Assembly: GCA_012064415.1 (NCBI GenBank)
Contig: SSNU01000177.1
Span: 64,467-128,466 of the forward strand
Length of the DNA: 64,000 nt
Direction: 5' to 3'
From: Gyrodactylus bullatarudis
Taxonomy: Eukaryota > Platyhelminthes > Monogenea > Gyrodactylidea > Gyrodactylidae
Below are positions 54,501 to 64,000 of this stretch, one piece after another. The notes beneath the pieces were generated by a model, which worked only from the letters and a program-made list of their open reading frames with translations, was not told the origin of the DNA and searched no databases. Position 1 is the stretch's first letter, and each line of letters starts with the position of its first letter. Both the position numbers and the translations under genes were made by a program.

Positions 54501-57500
54501 CCTGGAATACAACAAATGCCCATCATATGATAATCATGAGCTGTAATATTCCTGGAAGTGATGAGCCAAATTGGTAAGTTAACGAATGATCATGATTGTA
54601 AAGGACTAAAATTAAATATGAAATCAGGAAGAAGAATCTTTTTTTCTGATGCTTTTTATTCTGTCTTCTCTTAAGAAATCAGATTTTTATTTCTTGTTAT
54701 TGTTGAAGCCTAGTATAGGAGCTTATCGTTGTGTCTTTAATAAAAAATCTTACAATATCAGATAATTTACTTATAAATTTTTAATTTATTTATCTTAAAT
54801 ATTCCAAAATGTTGCATTTTAGGAACTGCAAGCCTCATTCAAAGACATCTAAGCCTGCTTGCTTGGATCAGACTAATTTCATCTTTTCATGGGCTATGGA
54901 AGCTCCTGGTTTCGTAATGCCCCCTGGTACGCTCTCTCATTTCCTTGACAGAATAATCTTTATTTAATTCAATTTTCTTTGCATAGATACCTCTTTCAAA
55001 GTCGGCAGAGATGCTCCGAACACTCAGTATTTGATTTTGCAAGTTCATTATAAGAATGCTGATAAATTTGATAAAGAGGGTAAGTCTAATATTTAAGAAG
55101 CCTTGAACAAACTAAGCTGTTTATTATAGTTTTCAAAAATTAACAAAAATTTTGATAGATTCTGATTTTGTAGTATTTTTTAATCTTTTTCTAATGATAT
55201 CTTGAGGGTTTTGAAAAATACTTAAAGGTCTTACGGATCTATTCAATTTATATCAAAGCTATCAAAAAGGGCTAATCTATAGAGCATTTGCCCCTTTTGT
55301 TTTGCAGTAATTTTTCTTAATGACAAAGAAACTAAGGGCTTTTTAACATCGATGAAATGAAAACGAATTTTTGCGGTTAGTTTTCATGTCATCGATAATA
55401 AAAAGACCAACACGATTCAAAGTAAACTTAGAGAGAAATGAGAGGAGGCAACTGTTCTCTAATTTAACCTCTAAAAGTATTTATTTTTTAGTTTAAAAAA
55501 TTTGAATAAACAATGTTAATATGAATTTTAAGAAATTTTATTGAATAATAAAATATCTTAATACTAGAAAATCTACTGGATGATTCTGGGTTTGAAATTG
55601 ACGTAAAAACTAAACCGTAAGAGAAAAAAATTATGGATTTAATTTTCTAATTTTCCTCATAACTTAATCTTTGTCTAGAACCAAATTCAGTGTTGGAATA
55701 CTCTTGAGTGAGACTGGGGGAACGATTCCACCTAATTCCCTAGGTGGGTTTTGAACAAAAAGCACAAGAAACGGTTCTAACCTGCAAGTATATTTTTAGT
55801 TTACCTGGAGGCCCTATGTCAAGAAAATCCAACTGTCCCGCTTACACCAATAGCATTCAGAGTTCATGCTCATAGACTTTGTAAGTAACAAAATATTATT
55901 AGAAATGGTCAAAATTGAAAAATCTAATTTGAATAACTTAAATCGGCGATCAAAGTTATGAGAAAATTGACATAATTTCGGGATCTTGATTCATGAAAAA
56001 TTCTCATTGATAGAGCAGTGGTCGAGATCATAACCTATCTTTCAAACCAGATTTGTTAATTTTTACACAAATTTGTTGGGCACATTTGATTTTTTTGAAA
56101 TATTAAGATACAAGGGAACAACTTCTGATTACCCAATTAAACTGAAATCAACCAAAAATTTTAATTCGAAAAATTGGGAATTCCGCATAAACTCGAAACT
56201 TTGAAAAAAGGCCATAATTTTTCCTTTATTTCTAAATATTAGACTTTCCAAAATTACTTAAATCGCCCATCGATATGAAAAATTTAAGGTATAATGTCAA
56301 AAAGTGTATCCAAAGGTAAATAAAATAACAAATCTTATATCAGTTTTGACACTTTTAAAATCAATATAGAGTATGTTTTTACAAAACTAATATCGAAATT
56401 GATAAATCATATATCAGTCTATTCGATTATTGACAAAACCTATATCAATTTTGACAAATCATACATCAATCTTGGTGGAAGTTGAAAAAACTTATTCATT
56501 TTTTGACAAGTCTTAGTGAGCATCGACAAATCTTATATCGAATTTAACCAATAGTATATCAGAATTGGCTTGAAACAGTTCTACTGAGCTCCTTTAACAA
56601 ACTTACTAGTTTTTTGACTGAAATGTGAAAATTTGACTGATGGACAAACTCTCAAAAATGCCTTTATTTGCTTGAATATTTGCTTTCAAGAAAAACCTCC
56701 TTTTAATTGGACTAGGTGAGTGTCATCTTAAATCATCACTTCTTATGTTTTACTGACTGCAACAGGAGTTGATGCCAATTTTAAAACGTCTATTGACCGA
56801 TCAGAATTGTCTCAATCATGAAAAATAAGAGAAATTTCATTTTGAGCCATTGAAAAATAAATTTTATCAGGATTTAAGCCATTTTTACAACTTTTTTTGG
56901 AAGAAATAATGTGCATTCAAGTTAAAATTATGGATATAAAACGTAAGTCCAGAAGCATGGAAAGGTATTTTGATGTGAAATTTGGTGGGATAATATTAAA
57001 ATAGTATTTTAAAAAAGTTTACTAGTTATTTTTGGACTAAACTTAAAAACTCCCGCCAACCACTTACAACAAAAAGAGCTGCTGAATTAGTCATAAAATG
57101 GGCAATGAGCACCGCAAGAAAATAGAAGAATACCAGTTTCAAAAGTCCGCAGCTTTCAATGCACTTCACCCTATTCCAGACGATGTCAAAGATATGGTTT
57201 TGACGGCAATAAATGAAATCACCAACAAATCATACGAAAGGAAGAAAAATCAATTATTCAAATCAATTCTTGAGAGCAAAGATGATGCCTTATTTCCAAA
57301 ATATTAAAATATTTGAAGACTAAATTTATCATATCGATGGGCGATTTTAGTAATCTTGCAAAATTTCGTCCAAGTCTTATAGATATCTTATTATTATAAT
57401 CTTTATATCAGCTGGCTTTTGAATTTTCACTTGAAAAAATAGTTCTAATTCAAGCTCATATGAATTAAAATTTTTTTCAGTATACGTTGCAATGTACAAT

Positions 57501-59892
57501 CTACTTGTCTTAGATGGTATGAACGATTTGAAAATCAATCAATTTTTCAGAAAATAAAAATCTTTCCTCGTTTAATAATAAGAATATTCCAACAGGTGAA
57601 ATTGTACAAAAACATGTAAATTCATTTTTATGTAAGATATATCTCATGTTTTTATAGCTATTAATTCTGTATGAACATTTGTTAATTTAGGTGAAAAGAT
57701 ATTCATTTATAAGAATAGTTCATCAAAACTGCATGTTAACTTACATGTTTTCTCACAAGTAAAATTTAGTCATGACGATTTTATTTTGATATGGCAGAAC
57801 TTGAATTAGAAATTTGATGCAGATTTTATCTCTTAAAACCCAGTTTCAAAGAAATTCTTTTTTTCCCCAATTAATATTATAATATATAATCTCAAAAAAA
57901 CTGGGAAATCTATTAAAACCATATTGCTTACCTGGCAACAGGGAGGAACCAACTGTATCATTAGTAACAAAACGGACCAATGAGGTCCCTTATGAAATTC
58001 TAAAAACTGTACTTATATGGCATGTATCACACTGATGAGTATTCCCGAAATAGAGATCTTTATTTATGAAATACTTTGGCATCTTCTTATTTTCATTCAA
58101 ACATTTAATGTTAGCACAGCTCAAAACCAATGTTTCTGAACATCTCTCTCAACCAATTAGTAGCTTTTAGGAAAATTTAAAATATTTGCTCAAATTTGCA
58201 AATGATTAGAATTTTTATGATCAAGATCATTTCATTTTATTCAACGAATCAAAATTAATCATTTAGAATCTTTCATTTCAAAAAGGCCTTAAAATTAATT
58301 TTACGTGTATTTTAAATTTTAAAGCTAATTTTTCTCTTCAAGGTGATTTAATCTCAGTATTTCGCATTCGAGATGATAAATGGTCTGCTATCGGTATTCA
58401 GAGTCCTAAGAAGCCACAGGTAAATTAAATTTGAATAAATGCATTTCAGCTTATATAAAAAAAACTCAATGCGAAATTTTAGCACTTTCATTTGTTGAGC
58501 TAATATTTTTTCTCATCTAAGAAACAAAAGGGGTTTCACTTCTAATTTCACTTTCTGCCTCTTCATGAATTTTTAACTGAGCAGTGATCACTGGATTATT
58601 TTTTCTTCTATTTAGTCACTGAAAAGTTTTACTTTATTCGCTTATTTGATTATAAACCACTTTTGACTGTTGAATTTTATTATAAACGTACAAATTCTCT
58701 CTTATCAGGGGTTAGAAAATAAAAACTCAAAAATATTTTTCATTTTAGACTTTCTATCCGATAAATGACACCTCGGTTGATATAATTCAAGGAGACCTGA
58801 TTGTGAGTTTCATCATTTCAAAAATTGATAAGCAAATAAACTAAGATTTCTATAGGCCACTCGTTGTGTGATGAATAACACACTTAACGATGAACAAGTG
58901 AACACTGGGTGAGTATAACATTTCAGAATCAGGAAATGTTAAGCCAAAGATTCAAAAGTCTTTTGTGGAACTTTAGATTTGAGGCTGCTATGATTCTTGG
59001 TTTTATCTAATCAATGAATTCTTTAAAATTTCAATTTCTTCAAGTGACAACGCAGATGATGAAATGTGCAATTCATATCTTATGTATTCGTATCCTTCGA
59101 ATATGGATCCTGGCATGGATAATGTTTGTTCTTCGGAAGGATTCCCTGATTTCTCATGGACAGAATTTTTCTCAGATGATGGTAAGCTTATTGACTATTT
59201 TCTTGAACAAAAGGTGAAATTTTTATCGATTTCGAAGATTTAAAGCGATTCGATACAGACATTTACAGAGATAAATTTAGTTTTTTACAGGATTAGTAAA
59301 TTCTCATCTTCATTTCAACTTTATTTTCTTTACAAAAATCTCTATTTTTATCAAAGATTTTAGGAATCCAAATCATGTTGCCTTTTACTATCAGAAGAGT
59401 AAAAACTCATTTCAAAATTTCGATTTAATTAGTGATTGAAAGTAGCAGACTGTTCATAAGAAGATTATCAGAAATAAGATTAGATGAGAAAGCCGAATAT
59501 TAACATTAAATTTTCAACAGTTTTTCGAGCGATTTTGAATTATCAAAATCTCATTGATTTTCAAGTAGTGAAAATAACCAAAAATAAATAACCCAACACC
59601 TCACTAAAGTTGATTTTCTGATACTGGAAATCCTCTTTTGATCGCTTTTCCTCATTTAGATAAATTTTTAGCGCAAATTTCAAAAAACTAAAGATTTTCG
59701 AATTTCTGATAAAAAAATCATAAATTCCCAATTTGGCTGATTTTATCTGAATCTCATATCTAATTCTATATTCAACATGTAGAAATTCCAATTGAAGCAA
59801 AGAAAAATTTGGAAACAGGTGAATTAATGGATCAAACGTTCAGCAACTTCAATGTGGAAGATGAGGCATACTTTGCCTCTATCGGCTATTAA
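51509..59892 (+). CDS. Phm: Peptidylglycine alpha-hydroxylating monooxygenase, 11 exons
   Basis: Secreted or granule-lumen copper enzyme for the first step of C-terminal peptide amidation (glycine-extended peptide to alpha-hydroxyglycine). Exons: 51509-51625, 53668-53725, 54486-54573, 54823-54926, 54987-55079, 55800-55880, 58343-58419, 58749-58802, 58856-58908, 59045-59181, 59783-59892. Phases agree and all junctions are GT-AG, giving about 323 residues. Residues 9-28 look like a signal peptide. Motifs follow the family order: SYLCSAHRMP, the CuA pair HH at about 71-72 (NAHHMIIMSC), the His in QVHY at about 143, the CuB HAH at about 176-178, IQSPKKPQTFYP, and DDEMCN with the CuB Met at about 249. 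No lyase (PAL) domain follows, as in arthropods where PHM and PAL are separate genes. The model lacks about 30 residues between QVHY and HAH; see the candidate exon at 55308. Confidence 0.93.
53940..54010 (+). repeat. Hammerhead-bearing element, copy E (decayed)
   Basis: CATGTTTCATACTGATGA followed almost directly by CTCGAAATAGAG, so the helix II segment is deleted. The rest aligns with copies A and C. It lies in PHM intron 2. Confidence 0.5.
55308..55365 (+). pseudogene. Candidate disrupted PHM exon
   Basis: A strong acceptor (TTTTGTTTTGCAG) ends at 55307. It is followed, in the phase left by the preceding PHM exon, by VIFLNDKETKGFLTSMK and then an in-frame TGA. The peptide fits the position and pattern of the family segment between the CuA His and the next conserved Cys. 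No GT donor of the right phase occurs before the TGA. About 15 nt further on begins a repeat shared with 39434. Either the 3' part of the exon was lost, there is an indel, or the match is coincidental. Confidence 0.35.
56240..57376 (+). mobile_element. TIR transposon relic with short ORF in PHM intron 6
   Basis: Ends are inverted repeats (AAAATTACTTAAATCGCCCA then TCGATATGA at 56258-56285, and its inverse at 57330-57370 ending AATTTCGTCCAAG), the same termini as the 62030-62491 MITE. It carries an ATG ORF of 69 codons (57098-57307), charged and helical (HRKKIEEYQFQKSAAFNALH), of no family I recognise. It may be a remnant of the transposase or accessory gene that mobilises the MITE. Confidence 0.65.
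57930..58096 (+). repeat. Hammerhead-bearing element, copy C
   Basis: Full-length relative of copy A in PHM intron 6, starting CTTACCTGGCAACAGG. Core CTGATGA is at 58032-58038 and GAAA at 58047-58050. Helix I has one mismatch (TCACA against TATGA) and the helix II loop reads TATTCC. No clear target duplication is visible. Confidence 0.6.
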
Positions 59893-59939
59893 CAGCGAAA
59901 CATTGAAGACTAAATCCTCTTAGAAAGTTGTCAGATTTA

Positions 59940-59945
59940 AATAAA
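59940..59945 (+). terminator. Poly(A) signal of PHM
   Basis: AATAAA about 48 nt after the PHM TAA at 59890-59892. Confidence 0.65.
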
Positions 59946-60274
59946 AGAAAATATATCTGTGATTGTTGATATAACTTCTTTTTTGAATTTATTTTAGTTA
60001 TTCAGTCATTTTCCTCATTAGAAATAGATTTTTTCACTAGGTTAAAATCTAATTTATCAATAGAAATAAATTTTTTTTAAAGAATAAATTTGATTCAGTA
60101 ACTTGAGATGATTCTAGTAATGTATGCTACCGTGAATCGTGTGAAAGCAGGGATTCGTACGAATCACTAGATGGCTAATGAATCGTGTGAAAGATTTTTA
60201 CTAGTAAATCGTGAAAATAATTTTAATTTCTTACTCAAATTCTTAACAATGATAAATTGATTGCAGTAGTCAAA

Positions 60275-60360
60275 AGTAGCCCCAAAGTGGGAGAAATCCT
60301 AAAACTAGCCCCATTCTAGAAATTTTATCTCAGATTTAACCCCATCGTAATTGAGTTCAT
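60275..60360 (+). repeat. AGTAGCCCCAAA repeat, copy 1
   Basis: Contains AAAAGTAGCCCCAAAGTGGG, then CTAAAACTAGCCCCATTCT and AACCCC, spaced about 30 bp. Related copies end the window at 63914-64000. Confidence 0.55.
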
Positions 60361-61014
60361 CGAATTCTGAAAAGTTTAAGTTTTTTGAAATGTCTCAAAT
60401 TATACTACTTACGGTTAGTATGCTTACTTACGTATTTTTACGTAAAAGCCCTTACCTAGTAAGCACTTTAATGTTTTCCTCATATATATTATTCTCATCA
60501 CGTTTTATTATCACACTTTGAAATGGTCCAATGGGCCTTTATCAAATTCAGGGACTTATGTTGTTCAACTTCTTTTATAGAAGTTTGAAGTTGACCGCCT
60601 AAGTCAATCAACTTTTTAACATGCTCTAAAAGAGTCTGAAATGTCGAAATGATTATCTTTTATTTTTTATAAAATAGCCTATCATTTCTATTTATAGGGA
60701 AATTTTTATCTAAGTATGCTTACTTACGTTAGTAAGCATAATTACGGTGACATTTATGAAACTTCGAAATTCTTTAAAGCGTATCAAACTACAGTACAAG
60801 TACCCATATATATTTTTGTCTTTAATTAACTACTTTAGATAATTTAATTTTTATTTAAGTTTTAGTGACTAGGGATAAGTTCTTGAGTATTTTATTATCT
60901 CTAACTAGATTTAGAGAAGTCACACATCTTACCTTAGACTTAGGTCTCTTATTTAAAAGCTAGTAAAGAAACAATCCAAAAAAATATATGGCTTGAGACT
61001 CCTCAGTATATCAC

Positions 61015-61725
61015 CTAGTTAATATGAAGATGGGAATTTATGGTTTTACAAAATTCTTAATTTTTCCATCAAGAAATCGAATTTGATCAAGATTCTTTGG
61101 AATCTAGATCATGAGGCCCTCTTTCACGACATGGAGAAAAAAAATACGGCAAATTTGAAATCTTGAAGTAACGCCAAATTTCCATATTTTTGAACTTTGA
61201 GTTAAATTTTTTTATTGATTTCAGTGTGAGAGAGCGATCAAAAGTTGATTTTAAGGATCAAAATTAGTCAAAGAAATTAAATATGCTGAATCTGGTTTTA
61301 AGAATCACTACATAATCGTGTCAAAGTCAAATTTTAATTTTTTCATCATTTTTCCTACTTGAAAGTCGATGAAATTTGATAATTCAAGATCCCAGAAAAA
61401 TGACGAATTTATCAAAATTTTATGATGATCATCGGTTTTTTTGACTAATTTTGATCCTAAAAATCAACTTTTGATCACTCTCTCACACTGAAATCAATAA
61501 AAAAATTTAACTCAAAGTTCAAAAATTGGCGTTACTTCAAGATTTCAAATTTGCCGTATTTTACTTAAAAATTGATTTTTTTTTCTAAATTTTTTTTCTC
61601 CATGTCGTGAAAGAGGGCCTCATGATCTAGATTCCAAAGAATCTTGATCAAATTCGATTTCTTGATGGAAAAATTAAGAATTTTGTAAAAACCATAAATT
61701 CCCATCTTCATATAAACTAGCTTTA
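61015..61725. repeat. Full palindromic MITE, GAAGATGGGAATTTA family
   Basis: Two arms of about 270 bp (CTAGTTAATATGAAGATGGG to about 61285, and the inverse to TATAAACTAGC at 61721) around a short centre. This is the best-preserved full copy in the window. Confidence 0.85.
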
Positions 61726-61849
61726 GATCCTATTGATGCAAAAAATTGACTCTTATGAAGGAAAAATTTTCATTTCATCTACGTAAAATTCAATAAATTC
61801 TTTCGGGATTGAAAAAATCTTACCAAAAACAAAATTATAATGTTTCTAG

Positions 61850-62660
61850 ACATTAAACCTACTAGCAAAGCGTCGTCACTGGTTATTACCATATCTATGT
61901 GAACTCTAACTTGGTGGAGATTGTCTTCTCACACCTAGATGTTAGAATTCGGATAAACAAGTGTCAATTCCATAAAAGAGTCAAATAATATTCGTTTCGT
62001 CCTTATTAGAACTCGTCAGTACACACTAAACTTGGACGAAATTTTGCAAAATTACTTAATCGATATGAAAAAACTAATCTTAAAGTAATAAATATAATCC
62101 CATCAAATTTCGCTTCAAAATACCTTTTCAAGATAAACAAAATTGTAAAAATTTTAAATTTAAAACGTATTTTTTGACCTATTAAGATTGTTATTCATGA
62201 AAAATAAGACAAATTTCGTTTTGAGCTATTGGAAAAACTATTTTAATAGGATTTAAGTCACTTTTACAACTTTATCTAAAGGTATAATGTAAATTCAAGT
62301 TAAAATTATAAATATAAAAAAATAAAAAAACGTTTTAAATTCAAAATTTTTCACAATTTTGTTTATCTTATTCCAGAAGCATGGAAAGGTATTTTGAAGC
62401 GAAATTTGCTGGGATTATATTTAAATACTTTAAGATTAGTTTTTTCATATCGATGGGCGGATTAAGTAATTTTGCAAAATTTCGTCCAAGTATACATCTG
62501 CCACCGTGAGTTGAATATTATTTGACTCTCTTATGGAATTGATACTTGCTTATCCGAATTCTAACATCTAGGTGTGAGAAGACAATCTCCATCAAGTTAG
62601 AGTTCACATGTATATGGTAATAACCAGTGACCACACTCTGCTAGCAGGTTTAATGTCTGA
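61850..62660. repeat. Outer palindrome enclosing a MITE
   Basis: Arms 61852-61995 and 62513-62655 are inverted copies (CTAGCAAAGC against CTCTGCTAGCAGG; CACACCTAGATGTTAGAATT and inverse). The centre is occupied by a second inverted-repeat element. Confidence 0.8.
62030..62491. mobile_element. MITE with about 140-bp TIRs
   Basis: Starts ACTTGGACGAAATTTTGCAA and ends with its inverse. The arms continue through AAAAAACTAATCTTAAAGTA and CAAATTTCGCTTCAAAATAC. No ORF. Same termini as 56240-57376. Confidence 0.85.
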
Positions 62661-62915
62661 AAACAAAATTTATTTTTCGAGCAAGATCTTTCCTTAATAC
62701 TTGGCAAGATCTAATACTCTCATAGATATAACCTTTTCAGAATCACCAATTATAATTATTATGATACTCTGTGGATTCTAGATTTTCCGCCAATTTTCCA
62801 AGACGAATGTAAATTCGGCGGAAAATATTCTATCTAACTTTAATGGGAATCATTTACTTTTTACAATTGCACCTGTAATCAAGTAATGATTAAGGTGAAA
62901 TCTAGACATGTTATT

Positions 62916-63629
62916 TCAAAAAGATGGTATAGTTAACATCCTTGTAACATCATCTTCATAAGAGATTGATATTATTCCAGCATCTTGATCCCGTTGTGCA
63001 ATAGATTTGTTAATTTCTTCAATTTTCAGTTCTCGTTGTTTGTGTAAGAGTTATTACAGAAGCAGCATGATCTAATTTCTTGGCCAATGTGAGACTTTCG
63101 AGGCGCAATAGTGACTGACGTATAGACAAATGGATTAGATAAATTAATTTTGGGGTTTTATTACCCAAATTTATTCTTGTTAATACACATCTAGAGACAT
63201 ATTTAACCTTTTAAATTTAAGGGAAGCTTTCTCAAGAATGAAATTTTTGTTAGCTTTTATAATTGAGAATAATTTTCTTGAATTAAAGGAATTAGCTTCG
63301 ATGCTTAAGAGCTTTTTCATTAAAATATAGAAAAATAATTAAAACTGCCCAATAAAGGACTACAAAATAACTCAAGTGGAAAATATTCAAATGAGTTTTC
63401 TGATATCATTATTTAAAACTGCATTTTTTAATACCTGAATTTTGATCAAAATCAATCAAATTAATAATTTGGAGGAATAATAGAAATTCGCAAAAAAATA
63501 AATAATAGATATTTTTAAAAACAGTTTATTGAGAAATAAAATTAGATGAATAGTGCAGCACTTATAATCTACAATTTTTCGTTCTTTCGTACTAGTCACG
63601 GTGGGATCCATCTTTAAGCTGTCAGCCAT
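62916..63629 (-). pseudogene. Candidate small coiled-coil gene or remnant
   Basis: Minus strand, three coding-like pieces. 63629-63600 reads MADSLKMDPT before GTGACT. 63114-63058 is in phase 0 between CGTCAG and GTAATA and reads LLRLESLTLAKKLDHAAS. From about 63045 to the stop at 62916-62918 it reads HKQRELKIEEINKSIAQRDQ and then ISYEDDVTRMLTIPSF. The last two are only about 26 nt apart and in different frames, too short for a normal intron, so an indel is likely. The amino-acid composition is clearly protein-like, with helical heptads. I do not recognise the family. Confidence 0.35.
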
Positions 63630-63871
63630 ATGGCCTAGGATATACCTAATCGCCTAGAAAGAAATAAAATAGAATTAGAGTTGAGCTCAAATTCAGGAAG
63701 TCTAATTCGTTTATAGTTCTAGCTAATTCAATGACGTATGATATTCCTCACTCTGGTTTCGTCAGACCTCATTCAGCTAAAAATTGAAGTAAAAGATATA
63801 TTAACACAATATGCACATTTCAGGGGTATCACTTTAAAATTATAAGATTTAAATGAACTAAAATTATAATT

Positions 63872-64000
63872 TACAGTAAAAATATTTCTATTGAAACATC
63901 TTATTTTTATGGGTTAATCTCAAAAGTAGCCCCAAAATTTTCATAAATTCCGAGAGTAGCCCCAAATCTATTGGAAAAATTCCTAAAGTAGCCCCAAAGT
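63872..64000 (+). repeat. MITE arm plus AGTAGCCCCAAA repeats at window end
   Basis: 63872-63910 matches one arm of the 27724-27945 MITE. It is followed by three AGTAGCCCCAAA units spaced about 32-34 bp (63920, 63954, 63988), cut by the window end. Confidence 0.6.

Noticed and set aside
57479..57530. Possible PHM exon after TTTTTTTCAG (YVAMYNLLVLD)
   Set aside because: Joining 55880 directly to 58343 restores the conserved HAHRL-to-RIRDDKW spacing, and adding this segment would not.

Overview
The window is eukaryotic and almost certainly from an invertebrate animal. It is strongly AT-rich, has GT-AG introns, and carries two interrupted animal genes among many transposable elements. No CRISPR array, rRNA gene or complete tRNA gene was recognised. 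The species cannot be named from the sequence.

The backbone is a head-to-head gene pair. On the minus strand (50496 down to 8496) lies a complete otoferlin-type ferlin. I resolved 32 exons in consistent phase, predicting about 1,946 residues with serial C2 domains and a C-terminal membrane anchor. About 1.0 kb away on the plus strand (51509-59892) is a single-domain peptidylglycine alpha-hydroxylating monooxygenase (PHM), in 11 exons and about 323 residues. Both proteins belong to regulated secretion: ferlin to Ca2+-triggered membrane fusion, PHM to neuropeptide amidation. A stretch of about 30 residues expected in the PHM core is missing from the spliced model, and a disrupted candidate exon lies in the right intron.

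Layout. 1-7646: intergenic, with decayed gypsy pol, MITE halves and a Penelope-type terminal module. 7647-8399: an intact, isolated Gag-like ORF convergent with the ferlin 3' end. 8496-50496: ferlin, whose introns are packed with LINE fragments, Penelope-like fragments, palindromic MITEs, two unexplained nested ORFs (12761-13141 minus, 34508-35353 plus), a Ty3/gypsy element with LTRs (43451-47625), and a 416-bp inverted repeat carrying an ORF (48895-49916). 50497-51508: shared promoter region. 51509-59892: PHM, with a TIR-transposon relic in intron 6. 59893-64000: nested palindromes, a candidate small gene remnant (62916-63629) and AGTAGCCCC repeats.

The most interesting signal is a short repeat family (about 170 bp) present at about 400, 43600, 49200/49550, 53960 and 58040. 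Its copies share a hammerhead-ribozyme-like core (CTGATGA, then CGAAA) with flanking pairings that covary between copies. One copy interrupts the 5' LTR of the gypsy element between 40-bp target duplications. Two copies sit at the inner ends of the 416-bp inverted repeat next to a protein-coding segment. Because Penelope-like fragments are also present, I infer a hammerhead-bearing non-autonomous retroelement able to pick up other sequence. This is inference from pattern and needs a structure search.
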